A DNA stretch of 64,000 nucleotides from contig NC_015437.1 of the NCBI RefSeq assembly GCF_000208405.1, positions 620,001-684,000 of the forward strand, in the 5' to 3' direction. Below the pieces are notes generated by a model. The model did not search any database. It saw nothing but the letters and a program-made list of their open reading frames with translations, and was not told the DNA's origin. Numbering within the stretch: the first letter of the stretch is position 1; each line of letters begins with the position of its first letter. This DNA comes from Selenomonas sputigena ATCC 35185. GTDB lineage: Bacteria > Bacillota > Negativicutes > Selenomonadales > Selenomonadaceae. Shown here in pieces: positions 8,419-15,500 of this stretch. The position numbers were made by a program, and so were the translations under genes.

Positions 8419-8964
8419 ATGAAAGAATGGTGCGTGATTTATTCGTCGCTTACGGGAAATACGAAGCTTGTCGCCGAAGCGATGGCGGAGGAAGCGGACG
8501 CCGACCTCTTCTCGGTGGAGAAAGCGCCGGAAGACCTCTCGGGATATGAGGCCGTGGCGCTCGGCTATTGGCTGCGGCGCGGTGCGCCCGATCCGAAGAT
8601 GCTCGCACTCCTGCCGCGGATCGAGGGCAAGGATGTCGTATTTTTCCAGACGCACGGCACAGATCCGGGCAGTGAGCATGCCGTCACGGCGTTCGCGCGT
8701 GCAGGATATGCGCTCGGCGCGGCATGCTATATCGCGGGTACGTTTTCGTGTCAGGGCAAGCTCAATCCGAAAATCGTCGAAAAGCGCAAGAAGGAAGCTG
8801 CCGCAGAGGATGATCCGCACGCGGGAAAGAAGGCGCAGGCGCGCTGGCAGAGAGCCGCGAGCCACCCCGACGCAGAGGATCTGCAAAGGGCGCACGATTT
8901 CATGCGCGTGATGCTGGAAAAACGGCTGAAGCGGAAGGCGCGGCTGGAAGCGGGCAAGATGTAA
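8419..8964 (+). CDS. Flavodoxin-family protein
   Basis: FMN-binding electron carrier or reductase subunit of the flavodoxin fold. The phosphate-binding loop is YSSLTGNTKLVAEAMA (residues 8-23). The following LGYWLRRGAPDPKM and FFQTHGTDPGSEHA match the FMN-ring loops of BilS/flavodoxin-like proteins. The C-terminal 60 residues are rich in Lys, Arg and Ala and extend the core fold to 181 aa. It is a single gene, preceded by the hairpin at 8348 and followed after 13 bp by an IS element. Its redox partner is not evident. Confidence 0.75.
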   Translation: MKEWCVIYSSLTGNTKLVAEAMAEEADADLFSVEKAPEDLSGYEAVALGYWLRRGAPDPKMLALLPRIEGKDVVFFQTHGTDPGSEHAVTAFARAGYALGAACYIAGTFSCQGKLNPKIVEKRKKEAAAEDDPHAGKKAQARWQRAASHPDAEDLQRAHDFMRVMLEKRLKRKARLEAGKM

Positions 8965-8977
8965 TATGGATGAAGTC

Positions 8978-10539
8978 GTAAATTCGCAAAGTAACTTCCG
9001 CTGATGTAAGTCTATGGGATTTAGTCTAAGAAAGCCGATAGGAGTAAGTGCGAGAAGCATCAGAATTTGTATGCAATGGATGACCTGAGCACAATATCGT
9101 CTTAAAAGCGACCGAACCATAAGGGATAAGCTAGAAAGAAGGACATGCTTCGCACTCCGAAAAGCGAGGCTTTTCAGAGTAAGTTCCACCCTGGCGGGAT
9201 TTACTATGAGAAAGATGTGCAGCGCAAGATCAGCCCTTTAGAAGTCTAGGAGACTGCACGACATCTTCCGGCGCAACATACGAGATGCCCAAAAGAGCAG
9301 CCAGTTCCTCGGAAAAAGCGAACGTAAACATCTCATAGGGAGACTTGCCGCTGTAAATGTTGCGACGGACGCCATTGATGTGCGAAAAAATCAAATTGAC
9401 GGTATCCTGTGTGAAATGGTCGAAAGAAGACCCCTTCGGCACAATATCGCGAAAAAGCGTGTGATTCTTCTCAATTTGCGCCTTCTGGTAAGACTGCATG
9501 GGATCGCAGAAAAAAAGGCAGGCCTCCTTTTCCCCCTCAAGATTGTTCTCAAAGGCGAAAACATCGGAGAACTCTCCACCGTTGTCCGTAAGCATCACGG
9601 GCATAAGGGCAGGAAAAGCAAAACCGCCTGCAGTCAAAGTTCGTTTGACCTCTTGGAACTTCAAGGCAGCCTGCACAGCCGTCTTGTTTTCGAGCAGAAG
9701 CCCGAACATGAAATTGAACGCAGTGAAGTGGACGGTGAGGATGACTTTGCCGCCTGAAACTCCGATAACGGTATCAAGCTGCGTATGTGCGCTAAGCCCT
9801 TCCCGTTCCATATGAGCGAGGAAATCCGCATAGGTGCGTTCCTTCTTTATGGCAGAAGGAACGACATCCGCCCGCTTCTTTTTGCGAGGCTTGAACTTTA
9901 CGGCGCGTGGAAGGTGAATCTTGGAAGCCGAATAATATCCCTTGGAAAAATGCCGATAAACTGTGCTGAGAGACACATTGAGCTCTGGGTGAGAAGCGAC
10001 GATATGATAAATGTGCTGCCCCTTCTCAATGCAAGAGGAAATGATGCGATCCTGCTTGTAAAAAGACGCACGGTTCAACGGAATGCCTTCGCGTGCATCG
10101 TGCAGGAGCGCTTCGTATTCGGCATGTGCCTGCGGAGCGACATAGAGAAGGCGGAGGAAGCGGCAGTTAGCAGAACGGCGCTTGGGGCAGGCGTTGCAGA
10201 CGAAGGGTGCCTTTTCGAGCAAGGGGCAGAGTTCGTCTGTTTGCACGAACGCATTGCGGTGCTCTTTGCGATGTCGCTTCACTTCGTAAGATATGGTGGT
10301 AGGATCTTTCTGAACGAGCAGGGCGATCGCCTTGAAGGACAATCCCCTGTCGAGCCCGTTCATGATTTCCTGGCGGTCTTGTGCAGTAAGGTGCTTGTTC
10401 TTCTTGTTGTTGTCTGCTTGCTTCATGATGACAGCCTCCTTTGTGTAGAGAGATTTCTCACACTAAATTCAGCCATAAATTCTTCTCAGAGTAAATCCCG
10501 TTAGTGACCTATTATGTGGGATTTACTTTGGAAATTTAC
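8978..10539. mobile_element. IS30-family insertion sequence with 22-bp imperfect terminal repeats and 13-bp flanking direct repeat
   Basis: The outermost inverted repeats are 8978-8999 and 10518-10539, matching at 18 of 22 positions. They are bracketed one base outside by an exact direct repeat ATATGGATGAAGT (8964-8976 and 10541-10553), which looks like a target-site duplication. A 13-bp duplication is long for IS30 but long duplications are known for some IS30-type elements. Inside lie further copies of the same end motif: GGGATTTAGTCTAAG at 9016, TTTTCAGAGTAAG near 9174, GGGATTTACTATGAG at 9196, and CTCAGAGTAAATCCC ending at 10499. The transposase-proximal pair (9196 and 10499) could instead be the true ends of a 1304-bp element inserted beside older IR copies. 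Confidence 0.7.
9230..10426 (-). CDS. IS30-family transposase
   Basis: DDE transposase of 398 aa. The N-terminus has an IS30-type helix-turn-helix (LTAQDRQEIMNGLDRGLSFK, then DPTTISYEVKRHR), a cysteine cluster, and the catalytic core with Asp in TQLDTVIGV, Asp in MLTDNGGEF and Glu in QIEKNHTLFRDIVPKG. AAAGGAGG precedes ATG 10426 on the minus strand by 9 nt. The frame is intact, so the element may be active. Confidence 0.92.
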   Translation of the reverse strand: MKQADNNKKNKHLTAQDRQEIMNGLDRGLSFKAIALLVQKDPTTISYEVKRHRKEHRNAFVQTDELCPLLEKAPFVCNACPKRRSANCRFLRLLYVAPQAHAEYEALLHDAREGIPLNRASFYKQDRIISSCIEKGQHIYHIVASHPELNVSLSTVYRHFSKGYYSASKIHLPRAVKFKPRKKKRADVVPSAIKKERTYADFLAHMEREGLSAHTQLDTVIGVSGGKVILTVHFTAFNFMFGLLLENKTAVQAALKFQEVKRTLTAGGFAFPALMPVMLTDNGGEFSDVFAFENNLEGEKEACLFFCDPMQSYQKAQIEKNHTLFRDIVPKGSSFDHFTQDTVNLIFSHINGVRRNIYSGKSPYEMFTFAFSEELAALLGISYVAPEDVVQSPRLLKG

Positions 10540-10596
10540 CATATGGATGAAGTGCAGGGGAAGTGTACATGGACGCTTCCCCTTTTCTCGTTCTTG

Positions 10597-10605
10597 TGCT
10601 ATACT
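10597..10605 (+). promoter_or_regulatory. Extended -10 promoter of phnW
   Basis: TG-n-TATACT at 10597-10605 with no good -35, 34 bp upstream of the phnW start and just downstream of the IS element's flanking repeat. Confidence 0.4.
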
Positions 10606-10638
10606 TTCCTTAATAATTTCTTATGGAGGCGGTGGCTG

Positions 10639-11754
10639 ATGGAGAGGAAGATCCTCTTGAATCCAGGTCCGGCGACGACGACGGATACGGTGAAGATGGC
10701 ACAGGTCGTGCCCGATATTTGTCCGCGCGAAGAAGAGTTCGGCGATGTTATGCGCGAGGTCGCGCAGGGGCTTTTGAAGATCGTTCATGCCGATGCGAAG
10801 GCGTTTTCGTGCGTGCTCTTCTGCGGCTCCGGTACGCTCAACATGGACGTGTGCCTGAATTCGCTTCTGCCTGCGCAGAAGAAGGTGCTCGTCGTCAACA
10901 ACGGCGCGTATTCGGCGCGTGCCGTCGATATATGCCGCGCCTATGGACTTCCCTATATCGACATTCGCTCGTCGGTCGAAGACGTGCCTGATCTCAAGGT
11001 GGTCGAGCGTGCGCTCGCGGACGATCCCGACATCGCTCTCGTCTATACGACGCACCACGAGACGGGCACAGGCGTCCTGAATCCCATCCGTGAAATCGGT
11101 GCGCTTGCGCATGCGCACGGCGCGGCGTTCGTCGTCGATACGACTTCGACGTATGCGATGCTGCCATTTTCGATGGAGGAGGCGAACATCGACTTCTGCA
11201 TGGCGTCGGCGCAGAAGGGTATACAGGCGATGACGGGGCTTTCCTTTGTCATCGGCCGCACCTCACTCATCGAGGCGTCGAAGGATTATCCCGTGCGCTC
11301 GTATTACTGCAACCTCTACCAGCAGTACGCGTACTTTGAAAAGACGGGACAGATGCAGTTCACGCCGCCCGTGCAGACGATCTATGCGGCAAAGCAGGCG
11401 CTCGCCGAATACTTTGCCGAGGGCGAGGCGGCGAAGGCGACGCGTCATGCGCGGGTGGCGCAGGCGATTCATCGCGGGCTTGCGGCTCTGGGGCTGAAGG
11501 AGGCGATCCGCCCGGAGATTCAGTCGGGACTCGTCGTCTCCGTGCTTTATCCTGCGGATGAGCACTGGGATTTTGACCGCGTGCACGACTACTGCTATGC
11601 GCATGGCTTCACGATCTATCCGGGCAAGATGCAGGAGAAGGGGACGTTTCGCCTGTGCGCGCTCGGCGCGATCGACGAGGCGGATATTGAGAAGTTTTTC
11701 CGCGTGCTGAGAGAAGCTCTTGTGGAATTGGGTATGGTTTTGCCGAAGAATTGA
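10639..11754 (+). CDS. phnW: 2-aminoethylphosphonate:pyruvate transaminase
   Basis: PLP-dependent fold-type I aminotransferase interconverting phosphonoacetaldehyde/alanine and 2-aminoethylphosphonate/pyruvate. N-terminus ILLNPGPATTT is diagnostic. FCGSGTLNMDVCLNSL and YTTHHETGTGVLNPI are cofactor and substrate segments, and the PLP lysine lies in CMASAQKGIQAMTG. ATG 10639 is used because homology begins at MERKILLNPG and GGAGG lies 10 nt upstream; the frame is open from 10504 without support. The 371 aa are normal. With the downstream phosphonopyruvate decarboxylase the likely direction is synthesis of aminoethylphosphonate for cell-surface polymers. Confidence 0.88.
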   Translation: MERKILLNPGPATTTDTVKMAQVVPDICPREEEFGDVMREVAQGLLKIVHADAKAFSCVLFCGSGTLNMDVCLNSLLPAQKKVLVVNNGAYSARAVDICRAYGLPYIDIRSSVEDVPDLKVVERALADDPDIALVYTTHHETGTGVLNPIREIGALAHAHGAAFVVDTTSTYAMLPFSMEEANIDFCMASAQKGIQAMTGLSFVIGRTSLIEASKDYPVRSYYCNLYQQYAYFEKTGQMQFTPPVQTIYAAKQALAEYFAEGEAAKATRHARVAQAIHRGLAALGLKEAIRPEIQSGLVVSVLYPADEHWDFDRVHDYCYAHGFTIYPGKMQEKGTFRLCALGAIDEADIEKFFRVLREALVELGMVLPKN

Positions 11755-11790
11755 TACGGCAATGAATAGGGCAGGAGAGACAGAAGACAG

Positions 11791-12519
11791 ATGAATCGCT
11801 GGCAGGAAATCTGGAATAAGAGAAGCGCACAGCTTGCAGGCATTGATCGCTCGGACAAGCGGGCGATGCTCTTGGAACTCAAGCGCATCAATGGCTTTGA
11901 TGTGACGGGCGGCGGTATACCGTATGAATCACTTCTAAAGCAGTATGAGGAAACGAAGGCGGCGCTTCGTCTGCCTGCAGGCGGCAGCATATTCGAGGTC
12001 GGCTGCGGTGCGGGAGCAAACCTCTGGCTCTTTCGACTCGATGGGTTCGCTGTCGGCGGTCTCGATTATTCGGAACAAATGATTGCTGTCTTGACAGATG
12101 TATTTCGTGGTGGGACACTGCGCGAAGCAGTCTGTGCGGAAGCGAGGCAGATGCCGCGGGAAGAGAAGTATGATGCGGTGTTTTCAACGTGTGTCTTTCA
12201 CTACTTCCCCGATGAATCGTATGCACAAGAGGTCATGGAGGGGATGGTCGGAAAATCGCGCGGCAGAATCGCCATCATCGAGGTGCATGATGCTGAGAAG
12301 AAGGACGAGTTCTTCGCTTTCCGTCGTCAGATTGATCCGGAATATGATGTGCATTATCAAGGATTGGACAAACTCTTCTATCAGAAGAGTTTCTTTGAGG
12401 ATTTTGCGGAGAAGCATGCTCTTCGGGTCTCGTTCGAGCCGGTGCAGGTGGAGGGCTATTGGAATGCGCCATTCCTCTATTCCGTGGTTTTTTCTCGCGA
12501 GGAAGTGCCGAAAGAATGA
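11791..12519 (+). CDS. Class I SAM-dependent methyltransferase in the phosphonate operon
   Basis: A 242-aa soluble protein with a Rossmann-type SAM-binding motif I, SIFEVGCGAGANLWLF (about residues 66-81), motif II GGLDYSEQMI, and the post-motif region YDAVFSTCVFHYFPDE. It resembles small methyltransferases of secondary metabolism (Methyltransf_11/25). It sits between phnW and ppd, 36 nt after the former, and its stop precedes the ppd start by 23 nt. A role in N- or O-methylation of aminoethylphosphonate or an AEP-bearing head group is an inference from position. The substrate is unknown. Confidence 0.75.
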   Translation: MNRWQEIWNKRSAQLAGIDRSDKRAMLLELKRINGFDVTGGGIPYESLLKQYEETKAALRLPAGGSIFEVGCGAGANLWLFRLDGFAVGGLDYSEQMIAVLTDVFRGGTLREAVCAEARQMPREEKYDAVFSTCVFHYFPDESYAQEVMEGMVGKSRGRIAIIEVHDAEKKDEFFAFRRQIDPEYDVHYQGLDKLFYQKSFFEDFAEKHALRVSFEPVQVEGYWNAPFLYSVVFSREEVPKE

Positions 12520-12542
12520 GTGGCAGCCAGAAGGAGGATGTC

Positions 12543-13661
12543 ATGCAGGCGACGGAGTTTTTGGACATTTTGGGCGCAGATTTTTTCGTCGGCGTGCCCG
12601 ACTCGCAGCTGCGCGCTCTTTGCGACGCCTTGATGGAGCGATACGGCAATCATGCGCCGCACGTCATCGCGGCGAACGAGGGGACGGCGGCGGGAATCGC
12701 GGCGGGGCATTATCTCGCGACGGGTCGCTCGCCGCTCGTCTATTTGCAGAACAGCGGTGAGGGCAACATCGTCAATGCGCTCGCGTCGCTGCTGCACGAG
12801 AAGGCGTACGCGATCCCGCTGATCTTCGTCATCGGCTGGCGCGGCGAGCCGGGCGTGAAGGACGAGCCGCAGCACGCCTATCAGGGCGAGGTGACGCTTC
12901 CGCTGCTCGAACTTCTGCAAGTCGAGCATTTCGTGCTCGCGAAGGAGACGCGAGGGGAAGACGTGAGCGACGCTATGGAACGCTTCCGCTCGTCTTTGGA
13001 GAATGGGCGTTCGGTGGCCTTCGTCGTCCGAAAGGGTGCGCTCACGCACGATACGAAGGTTTCTTACAAAAACGGCTATGCGCTGCGCCGTGAGGAGGCG
13101 ATTCGCACGATCCTCGATGCCGCAGACGAGAGCGATGTCTTCGTCTCGACGACGGGCAAGGCAAGCCGCGAGCTTTTCGAGCTTCGCGAGGAGCGCGGCG
13201 AGGGGCACGAGCGCGATTTTTTGACGATCGGCTCGATGGGGCACAGCTCGTCCATCGCGCTCGGCATCGCGCTCGAAAAGAAGGGGCGGCGCACGTGGTG
13301 CCTCGACGGCGACGGCGCCTTCCTCATGCACATGGGCGCGGCCGCTGTCATCGCTGCCGCAAAGCCATCGAACTTTTGCCACGTCGTCTTGAACAACGAG
13401 GCGCACGAGAGCGTCGGCGGCATGCCGACGGCGGCTTCCTCCATCGACTTTCCGGCGCTCGCGCGTGCGCTTGGCTACGCCGCTGCGCGGCGTGCGAAAG
13501 ATGGCGAGGAACTTGCCGCCGCCTTGGAGGAGATGAAAGGGCAGGCAGGGCCGTGCTTTTTGGAGGTGCGATGCGCCGTCGGATCGCGTGCCGACCTCGG
13601 TCGACCAACGATTCCTCCAAAGGCCAACAAGCTAGCAATGATGCGCTTTCTCAGCCTTTAA
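12543..13661 (+). CDS. ppd: Phosphonopyruvate decarboxylase
   Basis: TPP-dependent enzyme converting 3-phosphonopyruvate to phosphonoacetaldehyde, the step that pulls the PEP mutase equilibrium. It shows the N-terminal GVPDSQLRALCDAL, the TPP-activating Glu in IAANEGTAAGIAAGHYLATG, and the C-terminal TPP/Mg motif LDGDGAFLMHMGAAAVIA...NNEAHESVGG. ATG 12543 is 5 nt after AAGGAGG; ATG 12516 overlapping the upstream stop is possible but less well placed. The product is 372 aa. The partner gene for PEP mutase (pepM), normally adjacent, is not in this window. Confidence 0.88.
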   Translation: MQATEFLDILGADFFVGVPDSQLRALCDALMERYGNHAPHVIAANEGTAAGIAAGHYLATGRSPLVYLQNSGEGNIVNALASLLHEKAYAIPLIFVIGWRGEPGVKDEPQHAYQGEVTLPLLELLQVEHFVLAKETRGEDVSDAMERFRSSLENGRSVAFVVRKGALTHDTKVSYKNGYALRREEAIRTILDAADESDVFVSTTGKASRELFELREERGEGHERDFLTIGSMGHSSSIALGIALEKKGRRTWCLDGDGAFLMHMGAAAVIAAAKPSNFCHVVLNNEAHESVGGMPTAASSIDFPALARALGYAAARRAKDGEELAAALEEMKGQAGPCFLEVRCAVGSRADLGRPTIPPKANKLAMMRFLSL

Positions 13662-13689
13662 TTGATAACAGATAGTGCCTGGTATACCC

Positions 13690-13718
13690 TTGACAAATGG
13701 TAGGATAATCGGTATGAT
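13690..13718 (+). promoter_or_regulatory. Consensus-like sigma-70 promoter
   Basis: TTGACA (13690-13695), 17-bp spacer, TATGAT (13713-13718). It drives the small membrane protein gene and probably the metal-ATPase cluster behind it. Confidence 0.8.
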
Positions 13719-13800
13719 AGGAAAAGACGTTGACGCGAAGAAAGTGCCGAAGAAGCGGTCTTTCGAGTCGACACTTTTGAATTTTAGGAGGATGAATATT

Positions 13801-14019
13801 ATGGGTACGATTTTCTCTAAGAGCGATTTCTGGATTGGTCTTGCTGTCGGTGCTGTCGCAGGCGTTTTTGGCTATCGCTTCATGCAGGAGCGCGAGCAGC
13901 AGATGATGGCGATCCAGCAGGGTGCTCCTGCAGCGCAGGTGCCGCTTGCTGAGCTTCAGCGCCAGAAGGAAGAGCTTGAGGACCTCATCGCTGCGCAGGA
14001 AGCCGGCGCGAACCAGTAA
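13801..14019 (+). CDS. Small single-pass membrane protein
   Basis: A 72-aa protein of unrecognised family. Residues 8-26 (FWIGLAVGAVAGVFGYRFM) form one membrane helix, followed by a charged and Gln-rich cytoplasmic-type tail with a probable coiled coil (QVPLAELQRQKEELEDLIAA). ATG 13801 follows AGGAGG by about 9 nt; the overlapping ATG at 13792 lies inside the RBS. It is the first gene behind a near-consensus promoter and heads a cluster of HMA2-like proteins and a P1B ATPase, so an accessory role in metal transport is possible but unproven. Confidence 0.65.
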   Translation: MGTIFSKSDFWIGLAVGAVAGVFGYRFMQEREQQMMAIQQGAPAAQVPLAELQRQKEELEDLIAAQEAGANQ

Positions 14020-14030
14020 GGGAAACATAA

Positions 14031-14096
14031 GAGGGGCTGCGACAGGCAAATGCTCGTATCGTCATGGCATATTGCGTGCGCAGCCCCTTTCCTGTT
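14031..14096 (+). terminator. Terminator or attenuator between the small membrane gene and the HMA2 gene
   Basis: Ten-bp arms AGGGGCTGCG (14032-14041) / CGCAGCCCCT (14079-14088) with a 37-nt loop and a T-rich tail. It lies ahead of the ATPase cluster and could set the ratio between the abundant small protein and the ATPase genes. Confidence 0.6.
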
Positions 14097-14132
14097 TTGC
14101 CGTTGATAACGAATTGCATGAAGGAGGACGCT

Positions 14133-14657
14133 ATGGCAAAGATTTCTTTGGGCTTACCGCTGGCAGCGGCTGCCGCAGGCACGGTCGTGACGCTCTTTGT
14201 TCCGGCGAAGCGTCTGCATATCGTCTGCGGCGCGGCATGGGCGGCACTCTCGCTCGTTCACGCTTGGCAGTATCGCAAAAAGCTCGCGAAAGATCTTGCG
14301 ATGCCGTTCGGCGCAAGTCTCAAGCAAAATGTGATGAAGAAGATTGACGAGGAGCTTCAGAAGCTTCCCCTGCCGCCGACGAAGCTCGGCGCACTGATCG
14401 GCTCGATGCGTCCCGCCGCCTATGCGCCGGGCAGGATGCGCCTCTACAGCCGTTCACTCGTGGGAAACGAGAAACTTAGAGAGCAGATTCTGGCGTACTT
14501 CGCCGACTGTCCCGAGGTGGACAAGGTCGAGTGCAGTACGCTCACCGGCTCCGTGCTCATCACCTATGAGCCGGAATTTTTTGCTGAGAACGAAGAGCTT
14601 TCACAGATTGAAACGTATGTGAAGCATCATGTGCAGATGGCACAGGGGAGGAGTTAA
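14133..14657 (+). CDS. HMA2-like domain membrane-associated protein
   Basis: A 174-aa protein with two N-terminal hydrophobic segments (residues 5-45), a linker, and a C-terminal ferredoxin-like domain (PGRMRLYSRSLVGNEKLREQ...VDKVECSTLTGSVLITYE) resembling the HMA2 heavy-metal-associated family. No CxxC metal site is present. AAGGAGG is positioned 5-6 nt before ATG 14133. It precedes another HMA2-like gene by 6 nt and a P-type ATPase that itself begins with such a domain, so all three may form one membrane complex. Metal binding is not demonstrated by motif. Confidence 0.65.
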   Translation: MAKISLGLPLAAAAAGTVVTLFVPAKRLHIVCGAAWAALSLVHAWQYRKKLAKDLAMPFGASLKQNVMKKIDEELQKLPLPPTKLGALIGSMRPAAYAPGRMRLYSRSLVGNEKLREQILAYFADCPEVDKVECSTLTGSVLITYEPEFFAENEELSQIETYVKHHVQMAQGRS

Positions 14658-14663
14658 ATCTTT

Positions 14664-15500
14664 ATGTCTTATATGTCTGGTTTGATGATCGGCACGGCCC
14701 TTGTCCAAGGCCTCGGCAGCATGCTTTCGGGCGGCGCTTCTGCAGGCATGAGCGGCGGCATGGGCATGGGCAGGAGCGCGGGCATGAGCGGTCTTTTCGG
14801 CATGGCGTCCGGCATGGGGCGGGGCGGCATGGGCAGAAGTTCCGGCATGAGCGGACTCTTTAACATGATGCCGACGGGCATGGGCAGCGGCATGAGCAGC
14901 ATGTTCGGTCAAGGCAGGGGACGCGGCATGGGCATGGCGCAGGACGCGTCCGGCTCTGCAGCCGTGTCTGCACCGGCAATGCCAGCTTTCGCGCTGAAGA
15001 GTGCCGTGCCCGGGCGCAGGCGCTACTATGCGGCGGCCCTGCAGGGGAACGAGGAGCTGGCAAAGCTTCTGGAGAAGAACCTTGGCCGCATCGCCTTCAT
15101 CGATTCCGTCAAGGCGTCGAGTGTTACGGGCAGTCTGCTCGTCTGCTATACGGGCGATGAGGGAGCTGTCGATCGCCTGATGGCGGATCTTGGCAAGCGC
15201 GTCTTTGGTGCTACGGAGCATGCGGGTTTTAATCTGCCGCAGGGGCTTTCCGATTTGCTCCCTGCGGCAGGCGTCACTCAGCCGCTCGCTGAACTCGGTG
15301 CAAGCATCCGCCGCACAGCAGGCGCGGCGAACGTATGGCTGCACGAGAAGACGCATGGCTGGCTCGATTTCCCGTCGGTATTCGCTCTCGGCTTCATCGT
15401 GCGCGGCTTGCGCAAGATCCTGCTCTATGAACAGCGGCCGTCGGGTCCTCAGATGCTTTGGTGGGCATTCTCGATCTTGAAAGGATGGAAGATGATATGA
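14664..15500 (+). CDS. HMA2-like protein with Gly/Met-rich N-terminal region
   Basis: A 278-aa protein. Residues 10-95 are extraordinarily rich in Gly, Met and Ser, made of reiterated short blocks such as GMSGLF, GMGRG and SGMSG. Residues about 115-190 form an HMA2-like domain (PGRRRYYAAALQGNEELAKL, SVKASSVTGSLLVCY). The C-terminal third has an amphipathic or membrane segment (FALGFIVRGLRKILLYEQ). SD-like GGGGAGGAG lies about 10 nt before ATG 14664. The stop overlaps the ATPase start (ATGA). Methionine-rich tracts can bind Cu(I)/Ag(I), or the Gly-rich part may form tightly packed membrane helices; neither is shown. Confidence 0.6.
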   Translation: MSYMSGLMIGTALVQGLGSMLSGGASAGMSGGMGMGRSAGMSGLFGMASGMGRGGMGRSSGMSGLFNMMPTGMGSGMSSMFGQGRGRGMGMAQDASGSAAVSAPAMPAFALKSAVPGRRRYYAAALQGNEELAKLLEKNLGRIAFIDSVKASSVTGSLLVCYTGDEGAVDRLMADLGKRVFGATEHAGFNLPQGLSDLLPAAGVTQPLAELGASIRRTAGAANVWLHEKTHGWLDFPSVFALGFIVRGLRKILLYEQRPSGPQMLWWAFSILKGWKMI

